The position numbers were made by a program, and so were the translations under genes. The notes below the pieces were generated by a model, which worked only from the letters and a program-made list of their open reading frames with translations, searched no databases and had not been told where the DNA came from. Below, one piece after another: positions 1-7,885 of a stretch of 64,000 bases of DNA. Numbering within the stretch: position 1 is the stretch's first letter; each line of letters opens with the position of its first letter. The stretch comes from an uncultured Alistipes sp. (GTDB lineage: Bacteria > Bacteroidota > Bacteroidia > Bacteroidales > Rikenellaceae): positions 1 through 64,000 of the forward strand of contig CALUKI010000023.1 of NCBI GenBank assembly GCA_944321175.1, written 5' to 3'.

Positions 1-939
1 GTACAGCAGCGCAACGCCTTGATTTCGGAACTCGTGGAGCGCTACTACGGGTTGGCGCTGGCGCAACAGGTCGTCGAGGTGCGCCAACAGGTCGTCGATG
101 GCGTGCGCAAACACCTCGAAGATGCAACGGCGCTGGAGGCACAGGGGATGATCGCCCACAGCGAGAAACTCTATGTGGAATTCCGGATGTCGGAAGCCGA
201 ACGGGAGTTGCAAAATGCACAGTCGCAAGTCGAAACGATCCGCAGCGCCCTGAACAGCACATTGGGCAAGAGCGGCGACTATCTGCCCGTCACGGCGATG
301 TTCATGCTCGACCGCATCGAACCGCTCGATTACTTCCAGACACTGGCCACGCAGCGCAATCCGCTGTTGGCACAGGTCGAACAGAAGCGGCAGCTGGCCC
401 ATGAAGGGGTCCGCGCACAGCGTTCGGAATTTCTGCCGCAGGTCGTAGCGATGGGCGGGATGTCGTTCTACGACTATCAGGTTACGGACGTCCTGCCACG
501 CTGGGCCGTCGGCGTAGGCGTCAACTTCAAGCTCTTCAACGGACTGAACCGCGAATACAAATACTCGGCGGCCAAGCAGACCGTGCGGCGCGTCGAGGCG
601 TTGCAGACGAAAGCCCACGACGACATCGCCGTGCTGATCGAGAAGATCTACAACCAGATGGCCAACTGCCGCGCCCAAATGACATCGATCGAATCATCGC
701 TGGCATTCGCGGAGGAGTATCTCAAGGCCAAAAACGCCGCTTTTCTCGAAGGCATGTGCACATCGTCCGACCTGATCGACGCCGAGCTGAATCTCGCGAA
801 GGTCAGAACCGAGCGCATACAAACAGCCTATCAGTACGATGTGCTGCTGGCCCAGCTGCTCGAAGCGGCCGGAGCCAGCGACGAATTCATGGAGTACATG
901 CGCCGCATGGATACGCGGCACATCGCATACGACAAATAG
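1..939 (+). CDS. TolC-family outer-membrane efflux protein (5' end outside window)
   Basis: The frame is open from base 1, so the gene starts upstream and only the last 312 residues are visible. They are rich in Ala, Glu, Gln and Arg with long heptad-like helical stretches broken by short strand-forming segments, including one ending in VGVNFKLFNGL. This is the layout of the second half of a TolC/OEP monomer. The role would be the outer-membrane channel of a tripartite exporter. The HlyD-like adaptor begins 22 bp downstream and two ABC-2 permeases follow, which supports one export operon. The substrate cannot be told. The family call is by helical pattern and context. Confidence 0.85.
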   Translation, partial: VQQRNALISELVERYYGLALAQQVVEVRQQVVDGVRKHLEDATALEAQGMIAHSEKLYVEFRMSEAERELQNAQSQVETIRSALNSTLGKSGDYLPVTAMFMLDRIEPLDYFQTLATQRNPLLAQVEQKRQLAHEGVRAQRSEFLPQVVAMGGMSFYDYQVTDVLPRWAVGVGVNFKLFNGLNREYKYSAAKQTVRRVEALQTKAHDDIAVLIEKIYNQMANCRAQMTSIESSLAFAEEYLKAKNAAFLEGMCTSSDLIDAELNLAKVRTERIQTAYQYDVLLAQLLEAAGASDEFMEYMRRMDTRHIAYDK

Positions 940-961
940 CGAACGATAAAAAGAGAAGAAT

Positions 962-1948
962 ATGAGCAAGAAAAACATCATTGCAGTTATCGCAGCCGTT
1001 GCGATCATCATCGTGGCAGTCGTACTTGTCAGCCACTACCTGAAGATCAAGACACCGACGCTGATTCAAGGGACGACCGAATGCACGACCTACAAGGCAT
1101 CGTCGAAGATCGCGGGCCGCATCGTCGAGATGAAGGTCGAAGAGGGAGAGCGCGTCGAACAGGGTCAATTGCTCTATACGCTTTCGACGCCGGAACTGGA
1201 TGCGAAGTTGCAACAGGCCGAAGCGGTACGCAGCGCCGCAACGGCGCTCGACAAGAAAGTGCTCTCCGGTGCCCGTGTACAGCAGATCGAAGCGGCATTG
1301 AGCATGTGGCAAAAGGCGCAAGCGGGACAGGAACTCGCCAAAAAGACCTTCGAACGGGTAAAAACGCTCTACGAGCAGGGTGTCGTACCGGCACAGAAGT
1401 TCGACGAGGCACAAGCCCAATACAACGCGATGCTCGCGACGGCCGCCGCAGCCAAGGCCCAATACGACCTTGCCGTCGATGGCGCAAGCAAGGAGGAGAA
1501 ACTGGCCGCCGCAGCGCAGGTGGAACAGGCGCAGGGAGTCGTATCGGAAGTCGAGAGCTACCTGAACGACGCAACGGTCTATTCTCCGGTCACGGGCGAG
1601 GTATCGACGATCATCGCCGAACAGGGCGAACTCGTCGGCAGCGGTTATCCCGTCGTGGCGATACTCGACATGAGCGACATGTGGGTGACGTTCAACATCA
1701 AGGAGACGCTGATGCCCAAGATCCGCATGGGCGGGCGGCTGCGCGGACATGTTCCGGCGCTGGATCGGGAGATCGAGTTCCGGATTACCTACATTGCCCC
1801 TCAGGCCGATTTCGCGACATGGGCGGCAACCCGCACCCAGGGAGGGTTCGATATCCGCACCTTTGCCGTCAAGGCCAAGCCGACGAATCCCCAGGAGGGG
1901 CTGCGTCCCGGCATGAGCGTCATCGTCGATTGGGATACCATCGAGTAG
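962..1948 (+). CDS. HlyD-family membrane fusion protein (periplasmic adaptor)
   Basis: The product has 328 residues. A single N-terminal membrane anchor (about residues 5-27, very Ile/Val-rich) is followed by a biotinyl-lipoyl-like half motif (KIAGRIVEMKVEEGERVEQG), a coiled-coil hairpin of about 130 residues rich in Ala/Gln/Glu, the returning lipoyl half (ATVYSPVTGEVSTI) and a beta-barrel domain ending in GLRPGMSVIVDWD. This is the usual HlyD/EmrA order. It would bridge the inner-membrane permeases encoded next to the TolC-like protein encoded before it. It lies 22 bp after the TolC gene and 15 bp before the first permease, so it is almost certainly in the same transcript. Confidence 0.93.
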   Translation: MSKKNIIAVIAAVAIIIVAVVLVSHYLKIKTPTLIQGTTECTTYKASSKIAGRIVEMKVEEGERVEQGQLLYTLSTPELDAKLQQAEAVRSAATALDKKVLSGARVQQIEAALSMWQKAQAGQELAKKTFERVKTLYEQGVVPAQKFDEAQAQYNAMLATAAAAKAQYDLAVDGASKEEKLAAAAQVEQAQGVVSEVESYLNDATVYSPVTGEVSTIIAEQGELVGSGYPVVAILDMSDMWVTFNIKETLMPKIRMGGRLRGHVPALDREIEFRITYIAPQADFATWAATRTQGGFDIRTFAVKAKPTNPQEGLRPGMSVIVDWDTIE

Positions 1949-1963
1949 CGGAGGGAGGCGGCC

Positions 1964-3142
1964 ATGCGGAACTATTTCAATGACACGCATCATGCCCTGC
2001 AACGCGAATTGCGGCGCATCGCCCGACAGCCGATGTATTGGCTGCTGCTGGTGGTGCTGCCCGTCGTGTCGTTCGCATTCTTCGCCGTCGTCTTCAAGGA
2101 GGGGGTTGCACGCGACATCCCGATCGCCGTGCTGGACGAGGATCACACCGCCCTGTCGCGCAAGGTGACGCAGATGATCGACGACACCCCGACGGCAATG
2201 GTATCCTACGAAGTCCAGAGCATGGACGAGGCGGAGCATCTGATGCGTGAGGGCAGGATCTCGGCCATCATCCAGATACCGGCCTTTTTCGAAAAAGAGA
2301 TCCTGAGTGTCGGACAGACACACCTCGAAAGCTATGTGAGCGGGACGAACATCACGGTCAACGGGCTGCTGGCAAAAGACATCCAGACGGCCGTCACGAC
2401 CTTTCAGGCGGGCGTCCAGCTGCAAATGCTCATGAAGCAGGGACTGACCGAGCGACAGGCGATGGCACAGATCCAGCCGGTGCGGTTCGTCAAACATGTA
2501 TTGTTCAATCCCTATACGAATTACAGCTATTACCTCTCGCCGAGCTTCATGCCGATGATGCTGATGATCTTCGCCATTCTGGTCACGATTTTTGCCATCG
2601 GCACGGAACTGAAAAACGGCACGGCCCGCGAATGGCTCGATTCGGCCAACGGCTCGATGTTGTCGGCGCTCGTAGGCAAGACGCTGCCGCTGATCGCCAT
2701 GATGCTGCTGATGACGCTGCTGATGTTCCTGATCCTGTTCAAGATTGTCGGAGTGCCGCTCAACGGCAGCCTCACGGTTCTGATGCTCGGCTGCATGCTG
2801 TTCGTCCTGGCCTACATGTCGATCGGCGTACTGATCGTATCATTGCTGAGCAATCTGCGGTTGTCGCTGTCGATCGGCGGCGGCTATTCGGTCCTCGCCT
2901 TTACGTTTTCGGGCCTCACGTTCCCGATGATGGCGATGTATCCGTCGATGCAGCTTTTCAGCAAGATCTTCCCCTTCACGTTCTACACCGACATCTTCAT
3001 CGATCAGGCATTGCGCGGAGCACCGATCATCGATTCGCTGTGGGACATGGGATACATCGCTCTGTTCATCGTCCTGCCGATGCTCTGCCTGCCGCGCCTG
3101 CGCAGGATCTGCACCGACGAAAAATATTGGGGGAGGTTGTAA
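1964..3142 (+). CDS. ABC-2 type transporter permease, first of a pair
   Basis: The product has 392 residues. It has one transmembrane helix near residues 27-47, a large periplasmic domain of about 150 residues (starting near the IPIAVLDED segment) and five or so further helices in the C-terminal half. This is the ABC2_membrane_3 (YbhR/YhhJ-like) fold. Such proteins normally work as pairs with a separate ATPase to export drugs or lipids through HlyD and TolC partners. The gene is followed after one base by a second permease with the same architecture. No ATPase domain is fused to it and none is encoded in the visible part of the operon. Confidence 0.9.
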   Translation: MRNYFNDTHHALQRELRRIARQPMYWLLLVVLPVVSFAFFAVVFKEGVARDIPIAVLDEDHTALSRKVTQMIDDTPTAMVSYEVQSMDEAEHLMREGRISAIIQIPAFFEKEILSVGQTHLESYVSGTNITVNGLLAKDIQTAVTTFQAGVQLQMLMKQGLTERQAMAQIQPVRFVKHVLFNPYTNYSYYLSPSFMPMMLMIFAILVTIFAIGTELKNGTAREWLDSANGSMLSALVGKTLPLIAMMLLMTLLMFLILFKIVGVPLNGSLTVLMLGCMLFVLAYMSIGVLIVSLLSNLRLSLSIGGGYSVLAFTFSGLTFPMMAMYPSMQLFSKIFPFTFYTDIFIDQALRGAPIIDSLWDMGYIALFIVLPMLCLPRLRRICTDEKYWGRL

Positions 3143-3143
3143 G

Positions 3144-4355
3144 ATGAAACGTTTCAAAGAGATACTGCGTGCATACCGGAGTGAATTCCTGTCGGTTGTA
3201 CGCCATGAATACAAGGCGATATTCACCGATGGCGGAGTCATACTGGTCATGATTCTGGCCATCCTGATCTATTCGACGCTGTATGCGGCGGCCTATGCGC
3301 CGGAAGTTCTGCGGAACGTCCCCATCGGCGTTGTGGATGAGAGCCAGACCCCGACGAGCCGGGAACTGGTGCGGATGTTCGATTCGGGCCCCAACTGCTA
3401 TGTGGCATACGAACCGCAGGGGATGGAAGAGGCCGAAGATCTCTTCTTCGCCCGCAAGATCTATGGCGTGGTCTATATTCCGGCCGATTACGAGAAGCAG
3501 TTGACAGGCGGCTCATCGGCGGCGGTCTCCCTCTACGTTGACGGCAGCTATTTCCTGATGTACCGGCAGGTTTTTCAGGAGCTGGTATCGAGCATCGGGC
3601 AAACGGGCGCGATGGTGCGGTTCCAGCGGCTGATCGCCAAAGGCGCCAACGTTCCGCAGGCAATGGCCGTCACGCAGCCGGTCATCTACGAATCCCACAA
3701 TCTGTTCATTCCCTATCTGGGATACGGATCGTTCATCATGCCGGCCATCATCATCGTCATCATCCAGCAGACATTGTTGATCGGCATCGGAATGATCGGC
3801 GGCACATGGCGGGAATTCGGTCTTTACCGGAAACTGATACCGGCCAACTGCAAACGGATGTACACGGTTCCTATCGTGATAGGCAAGGCGATGGTCTATG
3901 CCTCGATCTACGCCGTGACGCTCCTCTATATCATGACGGTCCACTACAAGCTGTTCGACTATCCCTCGAACGGCTCCACCTGGACTGTCATCGGATTTCT
4001 GATTCCCTATCTGTTGGCCTGCATCATGATGGGAATCGCCATCTCGACCCTGTTCCGTTACCGTGAACAGTCGCTGCTGCTGCTTTTCTGGACATCGATT
4101 CCGATTCTGCTGTTGAGCGGAGCATCGTTTCCGCGCGAGGCGATTCCGGAGTGGCTCTACACCTTCGGACAGATCTTTCCGAGCAGCAGCGGCGTGAACG
4201 GATTCATCCGCATCCGTACAATGGGCGCCTCGTTACAGGAGGTAATGCCCGAACTGCGGCTCCTGTGGGCGCAGGTATTCATCTATGGCGGACTGGCATG
4301 CATCGGCATCCATGTGCTCCTGACACGCGAGAAACAGGACCGCGCATTGAAATAG
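3144..4355 (+). CDS. ABC-2 type transporter permease, second of the pair
   Basis: The product has 403 residues with the same layout as the preceding permease: one N-terminal helix (about 33-50), a periplasmic domain beginning at the VPIGVVDESQTPTSREL segment, then a cluster of C-terminal helices. The PIAVLDED/PIGVVDES correspondence shows the two are paralogues that likely form a heterodimer. The ATG lies one base after the stop of the previous gene, which implies translational coupling. A strong bidirectional hairpin at 4467-4504 ends the operon. The ATP-hydrolysing partner is not visible and may lie left of the window. Confidence 0.9.
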   Translation: MKRFKEILRAYRSEFLSVVRHEYKAIFTDGGVILVMILAILIYSTLYAAAYAPEVLRNVPIGVVDESQTPTSRELVRMFDSGPNCYVAYEPQGMEEAEDLFFARKIYGVVYIPADYEKQLTGGSSAAVSLYVDGSYFLMYRQVFQELVSSIGQTGAMVRFQRLIAKGANVPQAMAVTQPVIYESHNLFIPYLGYGSFIMPAIIIVIIQQTLLIGIGMIGGTWREFGLYRKLIPANCKRMYTVPIVIGKAMVYASIYAVTLLYIMTVHYKLFDYPSNGSTWTVIGFLIPYLLACIMMGIAISTLFRYREQSLLLLFWTSIPILLLSGASFPREAIPEWLYTFGQIFPSSSGVNGFIRIRTMGASLQEVMPELRLLWAQVFIYGGLACIGIHVLLTREKQDRALK

Positions 4356-4466
4356 GGTCAAGGCTCGCCGGTCAGGCGTTGCTGCTTCAACAGAATCGGC
4401 AGTCCGGCACGAACGGCAGAGCAGAAGAGCGGCCGTGGCACGAACGACGACCGGAAGGCGGTCAAA

Positions 4467-4504
4467 AAAGCGGGGAACGATCCTTGTCGGTCGTTCCCCG
4501 CTTT
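4467..4504. terminator. Bidirectional intrinsic terminator
   Basis: A perfect 14-bp inverted repeat (4467-4480 and 4491-4504) with a 10-nt loop. A-rich sequence lies on the left and T-rich on the right, so it can stop both the export operon (+) and the barrel gene that ends at 4522 (-). Confidence 0.85.
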
Positions 4505-4521
4505 CGGTTGTTCCATCCGGA

Positions 4522-7503
4522 TCAGAAACGCGGCCCGCGCCCGCCGGGCGGAGGGCCCATCGGCGGCCGGCCGTGACCGCCTGCCGGACGGCCTCCCATA
4601 CCGTCATAGTCCCTGATATCCTTCGAACCGCGTTTTCCGAAATGACGCAGGTTATAGACGAACTGCACGGTATAATAACGGCCGATGACGCTGTTGAGCG
4701 TATTCTGCGTATATCCGGAACCCGTTGTGCGCGAGAATGCCGTATTCTGATTGAACAGGTCGTTGATGCCGAACATCAACTCGCCGCGCCGGTTGCGGAA
4801 GAGTTTCTTGCCAACATAGGCATTGCACAGCACATAGGAATAGTCGTAATCGTTCGTAAAACCGAGATACTGCTGGTAGGATACGTTGCCCGTGAATGTA
4901 AACGATTTCAGGAAGACGAACTTCATCGTCCCCGACGCCACATGGTTGAAATAGCGGTTTTTGGCACCCGATGACGCAAGCGAGTTTCTGGCGATGTTGT
5001 ATGCGCCGTGCCACGAAAGCGTGAAATCGACATTTTCGGAGATATTGCTACCCAGCACGGTGCGGAAATCGTAGCTCAGCCGGCTCGCATCGTTCCGTTC
5101 GCCGCCCAGCAGCTCGCCATCGACCAGCGTTCCGCCGACCATTGTGGGAGTAATGGTATAACCGACACCCGCCATCATGTTGAGGTTGCTCTTAAGGAAT
5201 GAAACCGGAAGGCCGTAGCTCACATGCGAGCGCAGATCCCAGAATCCATCCATATTGGTATAGGTCGAATAGGTATGCGGGGTATAGGTCCGCATCACGG
5301 GATTGTTTTCGGCATCGACCTCGCCGGTCGGAACCGGCACCGAAATGTCGTATGCCATGCTTGAGGTGATATAGTTCGACGTATTCCGCATGGAGAACAT
5401 GCACATGAAAGTCCGGCCCTTTTCGACATTGGAGTTTACATAATGGAAACGCACGTTGTTCGAATAGGTCGGTCGCAGATTGGGATTGCCTTTCGAGATG
5501 CTCTGGGCATCGGATACGTCGTAAATATTTTGCAGCTGGCTGATATTCGGATTATTGGTCGAAGAGTTGATGAAAAGCCGGATCGAGTTTTCAGGGTTGA
5601 TGTTGAGCTGCCCCATGAGGAAATAGGTAAAGTTGTCGAATCCGTGCCGCGTCTTCGTATCTTCGCCGGGGCGGATCAGTTTCGTCGCAGAGAGCACTTC
5701 GCCCATCAGTTCGGCATGCTGGTAGGAGAAATTGGCAACGAAGCGGTTTTTCCCCTTGACAATCCGGAAGCCGGGGCCTATGCGGTGGGTCAGATAACCG
5801 GTATTGGAGGATTGCGAGAGGCTCGGATCGGGTTCCACGCCCGCCGCATTGAACTGATCGTTCGTAATATAGGTCCGTTTGTCGCTCTCCTGATAGTTGT
5901 AGGCCACACGGTATTGCAGACTCAGCTGCGCATACTGCGAAACCGGTTCCGTGTAGGTTACGTCACCGCGCAGGTTGTAGCTGTACGAGGGTGAATGCGT
6001 CAACTGATAACGCAGCAGAAGCGTATCGGTCGGACTTGCGATCAGGTCGGGATCGATGCCGTTTGCCTGATTCGAATAGCTGTTCGTATCGCCGCGGTTG
6101 TCGCGATAGCTGACATTTCCATCGACGGTAAGCGTCCGGCCGTCTTTTCCCAGTTTGGCGCGATAGGAGAGGTACTGGTTGAGATTCATGCCGTGCCGCA
6201 CACCTTCACTGAAGTTGTCGATGACCCGATAACCGCTCTCGCCCCATTGGTGTCCGTATCCCGTGCTGTAAGGATCGTAACTCTGGAAACTCAGTCCCGT
6301 GCGCGACATGAGCGACTGGTTCTCGGAGATGCGCCATTCGAGACGGGCATTGAACCGGTGGTTTCCGTTTATGTTGTCGGAGTAGTTTTCTCGGTGAAGG
6401 GTATCGATCGGCGACGGCGCCTCGTACCATTTATCGGTAATCGAGGTGTTTTTTGTTGCCGTCCGGTTGAAGAAATAACTTGCCTGCAAGGTTACCTTTT
6501 CCCGATTTCCGGTTTTCCCCCAGCTGTCCGAATAGTTCACGCCGAAAGAGGTGACGTTTGCCACGCCGCTCTGGGGCCGTACCATCAGAGCGCCGACACC
6601 GCGTCCCATCTGGCCGCCCGAAACGCCGAGAATATCCTCGAACGAGAAGTTCTGTTGGTTGACGTTGTTGAAGAGCCCGATCAACGACACGCGGCTCGAT
6701 CCGTGAAAGAAGTTGACATTTCCTCCGGCATTGTATTTGTGGGGCGAGGTTATGCCCTCCGTATCGGGCTGGTACCCGTATCCGGCATAGAGTTTTCCGA
6801 ACTGACCCTGACGCATGTCGGGTTTCGTAACGATATTGAGCGCCTTGTAGCCTTCCCCGTCATCCATGCCGGAGAATTCGGCGGCATCGCTCAGTTTGTC
6901 ATAGACCTCGACCCGATCGACGGCCTCGGCCGGCAGGGACTTGATTGCGGAGGTAACATCTTCGCCGAAAAACTCCTTGCCATCGACAAAGACCTTCTTG
7001 ACGGTCTCACCCTGTGCCTCGACCTCGCCGTCCGTTACGGTAATGCCGGGCATTTTCTTGAGCAGCCCCTCCACGTCGGCATCCATTGCGACCTTGAAAG
7101 CGCCGGCATTGTAGCTGACTGTATCGCCCTTTTGGGAGGTCCGCATCGACTGCACCTCTTTTACGACCGCTTCGATCTGCGTGGAACCCGGTTCGAGTTC
7201 GATCGTACCGAGGGACTTGCGGGCCGACGAGAGTTTCAACTTCTCCGTGAAGGTGTCGTAACCGAGGAACGACACTGCGACCGTATATTCGCCATAGGGT
7301 ACTGCGACGTCGATTCTGCCACCGTAGCCGGAGGTAAAATAGCGTTTCTGAGCGGTCGTATCGGCCGGTGCGAACTCCACGACGGCCCCCGGAACACCTT
7401 TACGGGTGTCGGCATCGATCACCGTTGCCGACACCTTGCCCGATTGGGCATGAACGTTCAGCGCGGTCAACAAAAATACGACAGACATAACGGCACGCTT
7501 CAT
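4522..7503 (-). CDS. TonB-dependent receptor-like outer-membrane beta-barrel protein (paralogue A)
   Basis: I start at the ATG at 7503, which gives a normal signal peptide (MKRAVMSVVFLLTALNVHAQ) and 993 residues. Reading further upstream adds a non-signal-like stretch. After the signal come a carboxypeptidase-regulatory-like Ig domain (about 20-105), a TonB plug-like domain (about 115-230, containing DGEVEAQGE and VFVDGKEFFGEDV) and a barrel with the aromatic-rich outer strands of the OMP_b-brl_3 family. It has no SusD partner. The C-terminus ends in a Gly/Pro/Arg-rich tail (GGRPAGGHGRPPMGPPPG) that its paralogue lacks. It is probably co-transcribed with paralogue B upstream. The ligand is unknown. 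Confidence 0.88.
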   Translation of the reverse strand: MKRAVMSVVFLLTALNVHAQSGKVSATVIDADTRKGVPGAVVEFAPADTTAQKRYFTSGYGGRIDVAVPYGEYTVAVSFLGYDTFTEKLKLSSARKSLGTIELEPGSTQIEAVVKEVQSMRTSQKGDTVSYNAGAFKVAMDADVEGLLKKMPGITVTDGEVEAQGETVKKVFVDGKEFFGEDVTSAIKSLPAEAVDRVEVYDKLSDAAEFSGMDDGEGYKALNIVTKPDMRQGQFGKLYAGYGYQPDTEGITSPHKYNAGGNVNFFHGSSRVSLIGLFNNVNQQNFSFEDILGVSGGQMGRGVGALMVRPQSGVANVTSFGVNYSDSWGKTGNREKVTLQASYFFNRTATKNTSITDKWYEAPSPIDTLHRENYSDNINGNHRFNARLEWRISENQSLMSRTGLSFQSYDPYSTGYGHQWGESGYRVIDNFSEGVRHGMNLNQYLSYRAKLGKDGRTLTVDGNVSYRDNRGDTNSYSNQANGIDPDLIASPTDTLLLRYQLTHSPSYSYNLRGDVTYTEPVSQYAQLSLQYRVAYNYQESDKRTYITNDQFNAAGVEPDPSLSQSSNTGYLTHRIGPGFRIVKGKNRFVANFSYQHAELMGEVLSATKLIRPGEDTKTRHGFDNFTYFLMGQLNINPENSIRLFINSSTNNPNISQLQNIYDVSDAQSISKGNPNLRPTYSNNVRFHYVNSNVEKGRTFMCMFSMRNTSNYITSSMAYDISVPVPTGEVDAENNPVMRTYTPHTYSTYTNMDGFWDLRSHVSYGLPVSFLKSNLNMMAGVGYTITPTMVGGTLVDGELLGGERNDASRLSYDFRTVLGSNISENVDFTLSWHGAYNIARNSLASSGAKNRYFNHVASGTMKFVFLKSFTFTGNVSYQQYLGFTNDYDYSYVLCNAYVGKKLFRNRRGELMFGINDLFNQNTAFSRTTGSGYTQNTLNSVIGRYYTVQFVYNLRHFGKRGSKDIRDYDGMGGRPAGGHGRPPMGPPPGGRGPRF

Positions 7504-7885
7504 ACAGCAAAACCTTTCTTCTTTAGAAATTCGGCACGGTATGGACATGATGTTGCTAAAATTTGCGCGAAAATAACAAAAATCCTGCAAACGGACTTTC
7601 ATTTTCTGTTCAAAAAGCCCAATATCAAACGGAATTCAATTGAAAATAGTATATGAAAGGGAGCAAAAACCGGTCGGGATCCGGCTGCGTCGTCTCAGGA
7701 TCGCAAGCCCCGCATCTGCGGCGCATACGGCCACAAAGCGACACCCCTTGCCGCAGGAAGTGGGGAAGAGACGGCAAAGGGTGTCTGTGTCTGTACGGGT
7801 TGTCGGCTGCAACAAGCTCCGGCGTTTTTTCGGAAGAGAGAACCGGGATCGCATGTTGTTTCATCCCATTGGCGGGACGCCTTGC
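7504..7885 (-). other. Spacer between the tandem barrel genes, with an imperfect hairpin
   Basis: This 382-bp stretch holds no convincing gene. The notable element is a 14-bp inverted repeat with one mismatch at 7740-7753 and 7772-7785 around an 18-nt loop. It has no clear U-tract on either side, so it may be a processing or attenuating hairpin between the two genes rather than a full terminator. The 120 bases next to paralogue A are AT-richer and could contain a weak promoter, but I found no exact TAnnTTTG. Confidence 0.4.

Noticed and set aside
887-2497. A 536-residue open frame on the minus strand across the HlyD and permease genes
   Set aside because: It is antisense to genes with clear domains, and its His/Arg/Leu-rich composition is that of a shadow frame in GC-rich DNA.
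5995-7656. Long plus-strand open frames opposite the two barrel genes (also 9287-10894)
   Set aside because: They are antisense to paralogous barrels. Their presence opposite both copies follows from the shared sequence, not from a real gene.
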